This document shows, one piece after another, positions 1 through 11,332 of a stretch of DNA of 64,000 nucleotides (positions are counted from its first letter, which is position 1; each line of letters starts with the position of its first letter). Origin of the DNA: Crocodylus rhombifer (lineage: Eukaryota; Chordata; Crocodylia; Crocodylidae). The notes below the pieces were generated by a model. That model saw only the letters and a program-made list of their open reading frames with translations, had not been told where the DNA came from and made no database searches. The position numbers and the translations under genes are program-made. Location: NCBI GenBank assembly GCA_038503035.1, contig JAVSML010000949.1, positions 400,427-464,426 of the forward strand. Direction: 5' to 3'.

Positions 1-26
1 ATAAAGGCCGGGCCCTGCCCCCTTCT

Positions 27-135
27 GGTCACGTGACCCAGCTGGTCACCCTGGCAACCAGCACCTGAGCTGCCTGGGTGATTGGCAGCTCTGCCAATCA
101 CCCTCACAGTCACGGGGCACCTGCGTGACTCCGTG

Positions 136-137
<2 letters not shown>
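27..137. repeat. Cluster of three short palindromes
   Basis: Three inverted repeats lie in 110 bp: GGTCACGTGACC at 27-38, a 9-bp-arm palindrome GATTGGCAG/CTGCCAATC at 80-99, and GTCACGG/CCGTGAC arms at 109-115 and 131-137. They sit directly before a TA microsatellite. This may be the end of an unrecognised transposon, or chance. No function is claimed. Confidence 0.4.
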
Positions 138-172
<35 letters not shown>

Positions 173-177
173 ATATA

Positions 178-220
<43 letters not shown>

Positions 221-303
221 ATATATATATATATTATATATATATGTGTGTATATATATGTTATATATATTATATTATATAATATATATATATATAATAT
301 ATA
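138..303. repeat. (TA)n microsatellite
   Basis: About 165 bp of almost pure TA dinucleotides, interrupted by TTTTA and GTGTG steps. The frame through it encodes only alternating Tyr and Ile and is not a gene. Tracts like this can extrude cruciforms and are length-unstable. Confidence 0.95.
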
Positions 304-504
304 TGTCTATATCCATGTTCCTTTCCCTTGTGATAAGTTAATGTAAATAAATTTGTATATAGTTAAGTCTCCTGGCTGTCCTGGCCTGGTTTTGTAGAAG
401 TGGAGGGAAACTGAGTGGCCTGCAGTCCCCCCACACAGCACACCTGCCAGCTAAAAATCCCTTTCAACTGGAGAAGGGAAGTATATACCTGAGTTACTTG
501 GGCT

Positions 505-709
505 GCACTAGTAACCCCAGGTGGTGCCCAGGGGTACAGAGCCTCCCTCAATTCCCACTGGTCCCCTCTGGTGAGTTTGTAAATGGCCACCAGCTCCCCT
601 CTCAGCCTTCTCTTGTGGAGGCTGAACAGATTCAGGCCCTTTCGCCTCTCTTCGTAGGGCCTGCCCCGCTGCCCCTTGACCATGCGAATAGCCCTCCTCT
701 TTGCATTTA
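505..709 (-). mobile_element. CR1 LINE fragment (C-terminal part of ORF2)
   Basis: On the minus strand the sequence reads the C-terminal part of a CR1 reverse-transcriptase protein, with the motifs RPYEERRKGLNLFSL, KRRLRGELVAIYKLTRG and PWAPPGVT. These match the equivalent part of the long CR1 frame at 62-63.9 kb. Both ends are missing: there is no CR1 3' tail and no catalytic domain. It is a dead internal fragment. Confidence 0.8.
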
Positions 710-3142
710 ACAGAAGACTGTAGTGCTGGATTCTTAACTCTCTATAGGACTCCCTCCCAGAGGCTTACACAAGAACCACCATGGTTTCACTATGGGTTGG
801 AATGATTTAAGTCTACCCCAATTTTAAGCTTTCCCTTGCAGTCTAAATATAACAGCATGCCCATGGCCGGCAATCGCAGGGCTAGCTGCTAAATCACCTT
901 CAGCACTTGCTTACAAGTCATGCAGCATATGGCTTGCAGCTGGTACCTCTCGGGTTTGATGAACTAGAGTCCTGAGCAACTGTAGCCAAGGTGTATGGAA
1001 CAGCTCCAAATGAATGGTCAAGGTCCCTGCTGTCACTCAGATGCTGGCCAAGTTCTGCCATGACCCCTCTCATGATGGCTGTGCGATGTAGCAGCTGGGA
1101 AGAATGGATTTTGTGTTGTGTGTGTATGTACATATGGACATTTCAAATGAGCCAATGCCAACAGAGATTGCCCTGGTGTTCAGCAGTGAACCTCTGCCAT
1201 TACAGATGGTATTTTCTGTTCCTTTGACATCTCTCTGCTTCTCCTTCCTGTTGTTCCAGATAGTCTATATAAGGCTAAGGGCCGTGTTAAACTTTGCACT
1301 TTAAGCCTCTCAGATGTCCACCAATGTTAGTGTTAGCTTGAGTGGAGAACAGTTATACATTCAGGCTCTGACTATCCCTGTCCTGTACACCTGCGACTTG
1401 CTACTGGAGGACTGGTGAGCAGGGGCCTGACTTGGAGCTACCGCTGTGAGTTGTCCACACAGAAGAGGGTAAAGGAAAGGGCCGCTGCATCCCGGGATAC
1501 TGAAGCACTGAAACTTGAGCATCTTATCTCTGGGGAGTGGCCACACATTTGTGGAACATGTGTGGAGCAAGACAGATCAAAGATAAACTTGCCCCAGAGT
1601 GGCATAACTTTAACATGCCTAAAGTGTGTTTAAAACTAGTTAAAATATTTTAATGTGAGCAATCCAGTGGTGAGGAGCTCCATGAGCTGCCCAGAATTAA
1701 CATGTAATAAAATGCTAAGGGCCTTCATGTAAGAAGCCCTTGTGTACTTGTACAGGGCCTAAAATAAACTATGGGACCCTTTGGTTCCTAATATAATGGA
1801 AGCCAAGGCCACATATTTGGGTTTTCTGCCTTTCTCTCTGAATCTGAGAGGCAGCTGACCTTGTTTCTCTAACCCATATCAGGAAGCTCTCCAGGATATA
1901 CTCGGGGAGGGAAATGCATGGTAGAAAACAGGCCAAAAATGAAATGCTGAACAAATGGCTCTTTAGAAGCTATTACGTTCCAGAGCATGTTAGAGCACCC
2001 CTGAGGCTGCTCAAACTGGGCCCTGGCAGTCCTAGAGGTCAAAGGGGTCAGGAATTTTACCTTGAAGCTATGAAGTCTTCCGAATGAAAGTCCCACCAAA
2101 AAAGATAAGTTTCTATGAATGTTTTTGGTCTTGGTGAATTGGCATCATTCCACAGAAAGAAAATGTTTCAGTAAAACATTCCCAATTTGCTTTATTAGGA
2201 ATGCTGGCAAATAGACTGAAGACTCTTTGAAGGCCTGAAAACCGTGAGTTATTGTAGACCCCCTATGGACATCATTCTCATCTTGCTTACATTGTTGCAT
2301 GCTGACATATCCCCACTGACTTCAGCACATCGGGTTTCTCCATTTTTAAGGCCCCTGGGTACAGAAGAACACACACATACAAAAACTGTTCCTGTAGGAA
2401 ACACATTATGATTTGGGATCTATTTCTTGAGCAAAAATACTCATTTTTTTTTTATCCCCTACTACCCTGATTCCCTATTACAGATTTTCATCAGCACAGA
2501 TGGAGAGGCCATCAAACCTGCATGGAGGGCAGGTCACTTGAGTGCTACCATGAGTGATGCTCCCACCTAATGAGGGATGCTTGGGACTTACAGTCCCAAT
2601 ATACACTGATCAGAGGGAGAATCAGAGGTCAATGAATGTATTTGCCATGCTAATGCTTTGCCTTAATGAAGAACAAAGAAAGCAGATGACTGACAGTACT
2701 GGATATGTGAGAACAGTGCTTTTTTTGTAAACAAAATATGTTTCCCAGATTCTCAGGGAGGTGTCAGCGGCTTTTTAAATGGTTCAGATTTAGATCTGTA
2801 TCTGGTATTGTAAACCCTACAGGCAAATTTCACAAGCTCTCTTGGTCCTTCATCTTCCACAGTGCCTTCTTTATACACCTCTATCGTGCTTCATTTCTTC
2901 CCATCCTGGGAACATCTGGCAGCAACACTCTGCCTGGAGTCTGAGCTTGTAAATGGTACATTTTCTTCCTTCTGATTGAAACACTGCCCCTTGATAATAA
3001 AATTAAAGCAAAACTCATTCACAATCCCCTGAAGGGAAAACATCCCTTAATCAACCCGTCAAGTTGCTTTCATGTTTAAAATTAATTGATTCTGGAAAGT
3101 TTTTCAAATACGTAAATAGTTTAATCAGGGGAAGAAAATAGC
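710..3142. other. No recognisable feature
   Basis: Only short spurious frames, ordinary base composition and a short poly-T run near 2445. I see no repeat, exon or RNA gene that I can support. Confidence 0.5.
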
Positions 3143-3164
3143 GAGCGAGAGAGAGAGAGAGAAA
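3143..3164 (+). repeat. Short (GA)n run
   Basis: GCGAGCGAGAGAGAGAGAGA-type dinucleotide run of about 20 bp inside AT-rich unique-looking sequence. Confidence 0.8.
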
Positions 3165-3945
3165 AGAACAAGCTGGAAAATTGTTGTGGTAAAGTGAATA
3201 ATTTGTATCGTGACCCAAGGCAGCAAACAAACGGCTGATGAGTCAGACATGAGTGGACAAAGCCAATGGAAAAAAATTAGACCCCAAACTTAGAACAGAT
3301 AACAGATCATTACTACAGGTCACCTAGGAGGAGAGCTGGTAGGGTACTTTCCAAGGAAACAGAGCGTTTCTGGAAAATGCCAATTCACTGAGTTCAAATG
3401 GTTTTGTTCGAAACTATTTAAGGTCAATGAACTTTTGTGGACTCCAAGGCAGGGATCCCACAAAGACCTTCCTGGCTTCCTTTCAAATTAACCCATGGCC
3501 CAAGTCCTGGTTTGAGGCCGTACCTGCCAGGCAGAAAGCCTCAGGATGAGGGATCCTTGGATGCTAGGATAATTGGCTTGATGACCCTAGCATGAGGCAG
3601 ATGACTCCAGATGTACGTACCCCTGGCTTCTAGGTTTGTGGCTTCAGCACAGCCAGACATGCCAACATTTCCCAGGCTTTTTATGCACTGGGCAACCTGA
3701 AAATCCTATGGCCCCCAGCTCCAACCAGAAAAGTTAACATGGTGTGCCAGGCAGTTGCTTCAGGAAGTGCTCAAGAACATCTGTTTCATGAGGCAACCTT
3801 CTGGGACCCACTCACTTTTCAGAAACAGTGTATGTTGGTGTTGCTGGAAGGAAACACTCTCAGAATCTCTTGCTTGTGGGAAATTCCAAAATTTAGGGGA
3901 AGGAAGCAGAGTGGGAGGTCAGTCCAATTCAGAACTGAACCAAAT
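3165..3945. other. Unrecognised DNA, AP-1-like motif
   Basis: No repeat or exon recognised. A TGAGTCA heptamer (AP-1 consensus) is present at 3239-3245, but a single 7-mer is expected by chance in a window this size, so no regulatory role is claimed. Confidence 0.4.
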
Positions 3946-4010
3946 GAAGAAGAGGAAGAAGAAGAGGAAGAGGAAGAAGAGGAGGAGGAGGAAGAAGAGG
4001 AAGAAAAAGA
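3946..4010 (+). repeat. Polypurine GAA/GAG microsatellite
   Basis: About 65 bp of uninterrupted purines built from GAAGAG and GAG units. It produces a poly-glutamate run inside a 183-codon frame (3739-4290), which I regard as spurious. Polypurine mirror tracts can adopt triplex DNA. Confidence 0.9.
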
Positions 4011-4279
4011 ATCCTACAATCTGGAAGTCCTATTTCTGGGCTGGCACCAAGAAGGACTCTTTCCAGGGGAAGAGGGAAAAGTCAAAATGTTGGGGGAATC
4101 TAAGGTCAGTCCTCTAACAGTGCAAATTAATATAATTTCTGTGACTTCCTGGAGCCCTTCTGATTTTACAGGCCGAAGGGGGGCCTGGCCCATTCCTGAT
4201 GGAAAGCTGCTTAGATTAATAATGAATATTGTACTAAAGCCTAGAGGCTCAGGTGGGGATTTGGGCACAGTTGTTCTCA

Positions 4280-4420
4280 GGGCTGTATAAGCACAGACTG
4301 AAGGACAGTTCTTGTCCAAAAGAGTTTGCCATCTAAGCAGACAAGATAGATGAAACATGGCCAGAGAAGCCGAGGGGAGGAGAGGAATGGTCACTTGCCC
4401 CTAAATCACCCAACAAGTCA
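4280..4420 (+). repeat. Ancient amniote interspersed repeat fragment
   Basis: Contains the pattern 'gacagttcttgtccaaaaga', then 'ctaagcagacaagatag', then 'ggtcacttgcccctaaatca'. This resembles the tail of a common old amniote repeat (element length, 'gaagagcttacaatctaa', 'agtgacttgcccaaggtcac'). The match is by memory of pattern only. It may belong with the MIR or L2/CR1 class. Confidence 0.45.
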
Positions 4421-5854
4421 AGAAATGCCTGAGACATTGTCACTCGTTGGTTCCCTCTTTGGCTGGGACATAGATGAAATGAGATTAAGGGACAAAGCGA
4501 TTATAGAAACTTAAACAGAGGGGTCATCCTTCTTGGCTCAGTTTGGAGGTTGAGGCCTAGTACAGCATTTGTTAAAGTTTACCAACTTCACTTGCCGGTG
4601 GACTAGGCCCAGGGTGAGGTGAAGCTAGAGAAGTTTCTGCAGAATCAAATGAAAACAAACAAACCAACCCCAGCCTCCCGGTCAGTCTTCTTGAGCAATT
4701 TCTAGTAGGTCCTGGTTTTGATTGTGTGGTAAATGTTATGAAAACAGCTGTTTCTCTCCTATTTGGCCAGCTCTCCTTTTGATCCTGGATCAGACCAGAC
4801 ATAAAGGAGAAAAGAAATGTCTTATTAAGATTTAGGGCAACAGAAAATCCATACTTTATCTACAGGGGGCCACTCACAGAGAGTCATGCCCAAGCCCTGT
4901 CAGATTTCTCAATCATTTCATTTTATGGAGGTGCCCAGGCTTGAATGCAGTGGTCTGGAAGGATGGAAATTACTCTGTGCAATGGACTAACAGAATAATC
5001 GTGCATTGCTCAAGACAGACTGCCAGTATTACTGTAAATTGTGCTTTGGCTTGGTGCTCTGCATACAACTGAGTTTCACCCTGCTTGATCTCACCGTGCA
5101 GAAAGGAGCTAACCTTTTCCTGCGGTGGAATATGATTTATCTTTACGCATAGCCCAAATTCACAGCTCTTTTGCTGCCAAATCATATTGCAAACTTACTT
5201 CTAATTAGCTCCCTATTATTCATCTCTAAAGATTTTGTCTTGGCTTTGCCCATGCTTATTTTGGATTGGGTGATTTTTTATTTTTTTTGATGAAAAGCAA
5301 ATTTAATATGGAGATTTTGGCAGAATAAAACTATTTGCAAAATCAAATTGGATTCTGCAAATTGTTTTGGTCAAGAAAGAAGAGGAAAGATCTCAATATT
5401 TCATTTTGACTTTAAACTTGAAACGGTTGCAGAAAAAAACAAAGCGTTCTGTTTTCACATTTTCAGGCTGACACTTCTCAAGTTTTTCTTTTTCTTTAAA
5501 AATGATCCAGGTGCAAAGAAGAAAAGTAGGTTAAATGACCCAAAATGAAGCAAAACATTTCCTGGGGAAGGGGTTTAAATAACACATTTCAGGTTGACCT
5601 CAAAGTATTTTGCTCAACTCCAGTCAATTTAGTGTTGTTTACAAATTTCACGAATGTGTCAGTTTCTGTTACTCACCAGCAACAAAGATTTTAAACCAAA
5701 ATGGCCCTATATTAGATTCTCATACCAAATACCAGAGACCCCAGCTCAATACATTAATAAGTATCATCTTTTGTTCTACCACCCATTTTCAACCTACCTG
5801 ACATCATGCAATGCTTTTAGAAGGAAGAGAGAGAAACCCTGAGATATCTGAAGA
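4421..5854. other. No recognisable feature; AT-rich part from 5190
   Basis: No transposon signature seen. The 5190-5660 part is AT-rich and not obviously repetitive, so it could be a conserved non-coding segment, but nothing in a single sequence can show that. Confidence 0.35.
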
Positions 5855-6104
5855 CAGGAGCTGGCAAACTATTGTCCATGGGTTGTATCCAGCCCATGAA
5901 GAGGCCTGATTTTGCCCTTGAAGGTCCAATCCAGCATGGGGGATTGGTGTAACAGAGTTGTAACTTATCCCCTCCACTGCATCTGCGCTTCCCCTGCTGA
6001 AGACGGGGTGGAGATCTGGCCATTTTTGAGGAGAGGAGAGGAGACTTGTGGTCCACAACCATGGCCAGGTCACAAGCTCCAGCCCACAGTGGCAAAAGGC
6101 TGCT
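5855..6104. mobile_element. Possible hAT-like MITE
   Basis: Starts CAGGAGCTGGCAAACTATTG and runs into 'ccatgggttgtatccagccc', a pattern typical of non-autonomous hAT ends (caggggttggcaaact...gggccagatccagcc). The far end reads GGCAAAAGGCTGCTG, whose reverse complement CAGCAGCC matches the left CAGGAGCT at most positions. I see no convincing 8-bp duplication, so the boundaries are tentative. Confidence 0.35.
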
Positions 6105-7215
6105 GAACCCTACCTTTAAGGCTATTTCTGATAGTAGTAGCAGGCTAAAATAAGGAGGGAATATTGAAGAAATATTTTGGAGACAACGGACTGAGAACAG
6201 TCATGCAGAACTAAGAGAAGATATCACTGAAGTGAACTGTGGGAGGAACAAGTACGGGTCATCAAGCAGTTTCTAAATCCCCTGTATGGAACAGACTGAA
6301 CATTGTTCACAGTGTTGACTGATATTCCTCTATATGAAGATGAACAACCCACTCAACACTATCATCTCAAGCCCTCATTACTACTGCACAAGATCAGATT
6401 TTTTACACAAAACAGAAGGGTAGCAAGGCAGCACCACGTGCAGGGCAGCTGTGATGCATGGGCTAGTGACAATGATGGCATCGTGCCCAGCCACTACTGT
6501 GGCAGCAGCTGTTTTTGCACTGCTCCACAATAAAGGACTGGGTAGACTTATGGAAACCAGCTGTCCTGTTAATCCAGAAGGCTTCCAACTCATACATACC
6601 AAAACGTACCATTGCAGATGTTGCATGCCCATAAGATGCTCACCTGGCTGAGGAGGAAGATATAAAGGCCCATGACTATCAGCTCATAAGTACAGAATTA
6701 GAAAGAACACAGAAAGGAAATACTTTCATAGTATCAATTATCAGAGGTTCCCTAGGGCTTCTGCCCATGACCCTGAAAGGTCACCTTGACAAGGTAGATA
6801 TTTCCATCAATATCCAGTCTCCAAGAAGTTCCCGTAACAGTACCCTGACTTCTGAGGATCTGGCTGATCCTAAGCTTAAGAAGTCCATCCAGCTTATGGG
6901 TGGACACCCTAGTCTGTGAGATGGTGATATGAATCCATCATAAACATTTATTATTGATAAATTATTACTCAAACATATTTATGATTCCAGAGTATGTTCA
7001 TGCCACATCTAAAGGTGTGATGCTAGATTGAGTTGATATCTGAGGCAGCACTAAACTTGCTAGGTTGAGCACTGCACAAAATCAGATATATCTAAATATA
7101 CCTGTGACATCAGGGACTTCACACCCATGACATTCATCAGGTTCTTGGGTAAGTTTTTGAGGCCTGTGCTGAGCTGTGTCGTTGTCCTTTGTAGGTGAAG
7201 ATGACAGCATCCAGT
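6105..7215. other. No recognisable feature
   Basis: Only short frames on both strands and no repeat signature I can name. Confidence 0.4.
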
Positions 7216-7305
7216 GGGAAGGGGGTGGAGAAGAGAGAAAAGAAGTGGAAATGAAAAAAGGGAGAGGACAAAAAGAAGAGAAAAAGAAAGGAATGGGGTG
7301 GGGGC
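7216..7305 (+). repeat. Purine-rich tract
   Basis: About 90 bp of nearly pure A/G, irregular. It lies immediately 3' of the coding end of the minus-strand LINE relic at 7313-8590, so it could be that element's degraded 3' region. Confidence 0.6.
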
Positions 7306-7312
7306 TAGGTCG

Positions 7313-8590
7313 CATGGCTACGTAGGTGGCTTATAAGACCAATTTTTGCTTTGAACAGTCTGCTGCAGCAGAGGCAGGAGAGCGTTGAGGACTGGGTATG
7401 AGGGCTTTTTGTTTTCCTGGCCACACATTTTTTCATTGCTTTTGCCATGCGTTGCTGCTCAAAGGCCAGTGCTCAGTTCTGGATTGATGACCTCCAGGAT
7501 GGATGGTCATGAGTGATTTTCTCCCATGACCCCAGGTCAATGCCAAACTCTTTAGGGACACCTTTAGGGTGTCCTTGTCCTGCTTCTTTGGTGCGCCATG
7601 AACAGGTACTCCATTTAACTGTTTGACATAGAAGATTTTCTTTGGCAGGCGAGTGTCAGGTATTCTTGAGAGGTTTCAGTAGGGTGTGGATATTGGGGAG
7701 AGATGATCTTCTGAGCACCTCATGTCTGGGATCTTGTGCTGCCACTTGGTTTTTAGTATCTTTCCCAGACAGCACAGGAAGTCATGAAGTATGGCTGTCT
7801 AGACTTTGGAGCTCGCCCGGAGCCTCCACAGGTTGAAGATGTCTCTGTCAAAACAGTACCTGATCCCCATACCAAGGTCATCATCTTGGAAGGCATCCAA
7901 AGGTATGGCAGAGAACACAATGCTAAAGAGGGCAGGTGCTAGCACACAAAATACCTGCTTGATGGTATTTGTGACCGGAAAGGGGTCAGAGCATTTGCCA
8001 TCATGCCATTGTGGGACTGTTGAACTGTATTGATGAATTTTTCGGGGCATCTGTACTTCTTCATGATTTCCTAGAGGCCTTCATGGTTCACCGTGTCGAA
8101 GGCTTTGGCTAGATTGATGAACATGAAGAGAAGGTCAGTGTTTTGTTCCTGGCACTTTTCTTGAAGCTGCCGGGCCACAAACACCATGTTGGCAGTTTCA
8201 TGTCTTTTTCTGAAGTTGCATTGACTCTCAGTAGGTCATTTAGATGGTCAGTCAGCCGGAGGACTTTCACGAGTATCTTGCCGGCAGCTGAGAGGAGGGA
8301 GAGGCCCCTGTGTTGGTCACAGAGTTGGTGATTTCCCTTCCTCTTGTACAGGTGGATGATGGAGGCATCCTTGAATTCTTGCGGGACTACCTCCTGCACC
8401 CACAGACTGCAGAAGATCTCCATTAGCTTCTCCGTGAGGCTGACTGCCTGCTTTATAGACCTCCGCTGGACTTGCGTCAGCTCCAGGAGCTCTGTCAGTT
8501 TAAAAACAACTGCAGTCACACCTTTGACTTGAGTATAGCTCCCCCCCCGCATCATGCCACTTGCTGTTTCTTTGTCAGGTCTTCAACCTA
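7313..8590 (-). mobile_element. Non-CR1 LINE relic with C-terminal C2H2 zinc finger
   Basis: The minus strand encodes a broken non-LTR reverse transcriptase unlike the CR1 copies here. In order it shows VPQEFKDASIIHLYKRKGN, a 'HRGLSLLSAAGKIL' block, motif A as FINLAKAFDTV near 8090-8123 (catalytic Asp replaced by Asn), and motif B as PFPVTNTIKQVFCVLAPALF with the usual Gly lost. After 'HDFL' the frame jumps straight to 'LGKILKTKWQ', so the FADD/YADD motif C segment is deleted. It resumes with KDTLKVSLKEFGIDLGSWE and ends in SCLCCSRLF...GLISHLRSH, a perfect C-x2-C-x12-H-x3-H finger (about 7315-7382). Stops and frameshifts are present and the element is dead. The lineage is probably RTE-like or a neighbour; I am unsure of the family name. 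Confidence 0.75.
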
Positions 8591-8878
8591 TTTCCTTCTG
8601 CCTTGCAATAGTGAACACACAGTTCAATAAAATCAGCATTAGGTTTCAGAGCGAATACCACATTAACTACTATAGGATAGTTTTTGTTTCTGGGTCATGA
8701 TCCCACTTTGCAAAGTATGAAAGAATTAAGTTCTTGGTGAGCCCAAGGAAACAATAATGCAAACTGATCCTTGTGCTAGGTGATTGTCTCAGCATGTCAC
8801 CAGCCCTAACAGGTTTGGGCTACCTTTAAATGCTGCATGACTAACTGCATGCTCTAGGTAGCATCAATACATACTATT
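8591..8878. other. No recognisable feature
   Basis: Short spacer between the LINE relic and a CR1 3' end. Nothing recognised. Confidence 0.4.
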
Positions 8879-8957
8879 GTCCTGCTTGGAGCAGGGGTTG
8901 GACTAGATGTGACCTCCTAAGGTCCCTGTCAACCCTCATTTTCTATAAGTCTATGGT
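8879..8957 (+). mobile_element. CR1 3'-end fragment
   Basis: Contains the CR1 terminal signature 'gagcaggggttggactagat' followed by 'gacctcctaaggtccctgtc' and ends 'ttctataagtctatgg'. The same wording closes the CR1 at 48.3-48.8 kb, so both belong to one subfamily. Only the 3' untranslated end was inserted or survives. Confidence 0.8.
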
Positions 8958-9534
8958 TTTCTATTATTTTTCCCAATTATGTTCCATGTAGCTACCATGC
9001 ACAAAGTCCTATATTTACTTCCAACTGCACACGGCCATGTAAATAACTATGATATTGAACATTAACTCTGAAGAGCCTAGGCTTATAAACTTGGTTTTGG
9101 AATCCCTTTGACAACCCTGTAATACGTTTGACACTAAATTATGAGTCTGCACTCCCCAGTAACTCCTTCTTCCTGTAGCTTTTGTTTCAGAATTGTGAAA
9201 AAGGCTATTTGGGGGTTTTATTTTATAGGTGGAAGGACATAGAAATATAACTAGGACCAATGGATGCTTTTGTACTACTCTAAAACATTTCTAAAAGAGT
9301 TTTCTGAGTTGAAGAACATGGCATAGCGAGTACATGCTTCTGCCATGAGATATAAGGCATTTAGCAGCCTTGCCTCATTCCAAAGTCAGGGAAATGCTAT
9401 CCAGATAACGATAAAACCTTTGTACCATCCTGTGTTATTGCACATGCATTGGTGTCAGCCAAGAGAGCACCAGACAGCTTAGTGGAGATGGATGCTTTTG
9501 TGTCTCTAGCCTATCCTATGCCTCACCATGTCTA
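8958..9534. other. No recognisable feature
   Basis: No repeat or exon signature recognised. Confidence 0.4.
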
Positions 9535-9600
9535 TTATTAATATTACTCTAACACCCCATTGCACTAAACACCATACAGACTAGGGAAGACACAGCCTCC
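9535..9600 (+). repeat. Possible ancient repeat scrap
   Basis: 'cccattgcactaaacaccat' followed by 'acagactagggaagacacag' resembles the 'ccccattgtgctaggcgctgt' part of the old amniote repeat seen at 4280-4420. Weak. Confidence 0.3.
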
Positions 9601-9774
9601 AAAAAATTATGCACTCAGCATTGCATGTGGCCAGCTGTTAAGCACCCAAGGGTGCATAATTCTTGATAGGTGGAGATATACACATGAGGAACAGCTCAGA
9701 GAATTGGGGCTGACATCCCTGAAATGGTAAGTGGAGCTGCCCTTTGGCCTGCAGGTGAAGGTACTGGGGTGGAT

Positions 9775-9862
9775 GTAAGGGTTCGATGAGAATCAGCCCG
9801 CTGAATTGGGCCAAATCTCTGCTGAATCGAATCAGGGGCTGAAGCTTCGCACAGCCCTAATA
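9775..9862 (-). mobile_element. Possible MITE end
   Basis: Read on the minus strand it starts 'tagggctgtgcgaagcttca', a terminus I associate with a dispersed sauropsid MITE. Only one end is visible and no partner inverted repeat was found nearby. Low confidence. Confidence 0.25.
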
Positions 9863-9880
9863 TACACACACATGTTTACA

Positions 9881-9900
9881 CATCTATCTGTCTATCTATC

Positions 9901-9931
<31 letters not shown>

Positions 9932-9934
9932 TTT
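9881..9934 (+). repeat. (TATC)n tetranucleotide microsatellite
   Basis: About 13 units of CTAT/TATC with two point interruptions (CTGT and ATTT). Confidence 0.95.
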
Positions 9935-11029
9935 ATCCAAGAGTTGCTTTACAGAGTCATTATTACTGGCTGCTTATTGTTGGTAAAAATAGGTCTTAAG
10001 GAATGATCTGAATGAATGGCCTACCTAATGAATGTTTTTACACTATGGCTGTCACCATGGCACCTGAGCAATTTACATAGCACAGCAAGAGCTACCAGGA
10101 TTTGCTTGTAAAAATAACCACCCCCCACTAATCTCAGTTGGACAGCCCAGTTCAATCAAGCTCCTGCATCATGATTTTGGCTTTTGATGGATTAAAATAT
10201 CTTGTGACATTGTGTCTCTGGCTGGCTGAGAGGCATTAGAAAACCTGGCATGCATATCCAAAAAGGGAGACTAGAAAATGAGACCTGGATGTGTTACAGA
10301 AGGATCAGAGAGATTTCCTCCCCCACCTTGTTTTACTGTGGAAATTATTAGTGTGCTTATGTTCCAGCAGCGAAAAAGATAATGCGCTGCTCAGATATTC
10401 TCCAGAATATCCAGGGTCTCTACCCCTTCACATGCTAACACGAAGAGGAAGGGAGTAGCCGAGGGAAACTGCGGCGGGGTAGATAATAGCACACGGGTTC
10501 AGGAGTGGGTATTATGGAAATCATTTGTCTTGACAGAAAATACAGCAATTGCCAGCTGCACAAAGCCCGGCCCTCCTTTCGTTTTGGCCTCCCGACAAGA
10601 TCGTCCTATCTGCCAACACACATGCACAGGCAGCTTCGTCTCCACGGCCCGCCTCTGGGAGAAACTGGCCACGAAGCCTTGGGAAAGAGAAGGACGTCTA
10701 TGCTTGTGCCTGCTGAAGAACGCCAGCCTGATGTTCCCAAGGTCAGATTACTGTTTTGATGAACCAAGTAGCGTAGGAGACATCTGCAAGCTCAAATATC
10801 GCCGCAGTCTCGAGCCTCCCAGGATGTTCGGTTTACTCGGTGTGTTCTGTATAGAAATGCACCCTTTGAAAACTGGCCTGGAGATTATAGCAAAGAGGGC
10901 AGGGATTTCCTTTATGGGGAGCTGGAGGGAGGAGTTTATTTTGCAGCCTGAAGAAGGCACAGAGCTGAAAGCCACAATCTTTCGAGTTTCTGTCTCTTCT
11001 CTGGCAGCAACATCTCTGGTTAAGCACGG
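9935..11029. other. Unrecognised DNA with a CpG-richer part (10380-10750)
   Basis: No transposon recognised. The 10380-10750 part keeps more CpG than its surroundings. A 180-codon frame runs 10530-11072, but its end lies in a MIR-like SINE and no domain is visible, so I treat it as chance. Confidence 0.4.
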
Positions 11030-11112
11030 AGCAAGCTGTTTAGCTACCCTGCCTCAGTTTCCCTATCTGTAGAATGATGATAATAATCGCTACATGAGCT
11101 ATTCAAATACAC
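11030..11112 (+). repeat. MIR-type SINE fragment
   Basis: Carries the MIR 3' signature: 'tgcctcagtttccctatctg' followed by 'tagaatgatgataataatcg' and 'ctac'. Old and fragmentary. Confidence 0.75.
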
Positions 11113-11197
11113 CACAGCATAACTGAAGGTGGGGGGGGGTGGGGATAGTGGAGCACTGATTTGGGGCTGACATTACCACCTAGGGAGCAAAAGTGCC

Positions 11198-11332
11198 CAG
11201 CTGTGCCTCTGGCTGCTCACCTGGCTCATGCAACATGGTGCAGAGACATTCACTGGTTGGCCACCACTTGCATGATGGTTAAGGGAGCAGAATGACTGAG
11301 AAAAAGGCCTTTATTAGGCAGAGGCACAGCTG
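11198..11332. repeat. 14-bp perfect inverted repeat, 107-bp spacer
   Basis: CAGCTGTGCCTCTG at 11198-11211 is repeated as its exact reverse complement at 11319-11332. This spacing and length fit a small MITE, but no target duplication was seen. Confidence 0.5.

Noticed and set aside
82..282. Tyr/Ile repeat frame
   Set aside because: Translation of a TA microsatellite.
3739..4290. 183-codon frame with poly-glutamate
   Set aside because: The Glu run is a GAA/GAG microsatellite and the rest has no domain.
10530..11072. 180-codon plus-strand frame
   Set aside because: No domain or family resemblance. Its end runs into a MIR-like SINE, and an overlapping frame of similar quality exists. Chance open frame in GC-richer DNA.
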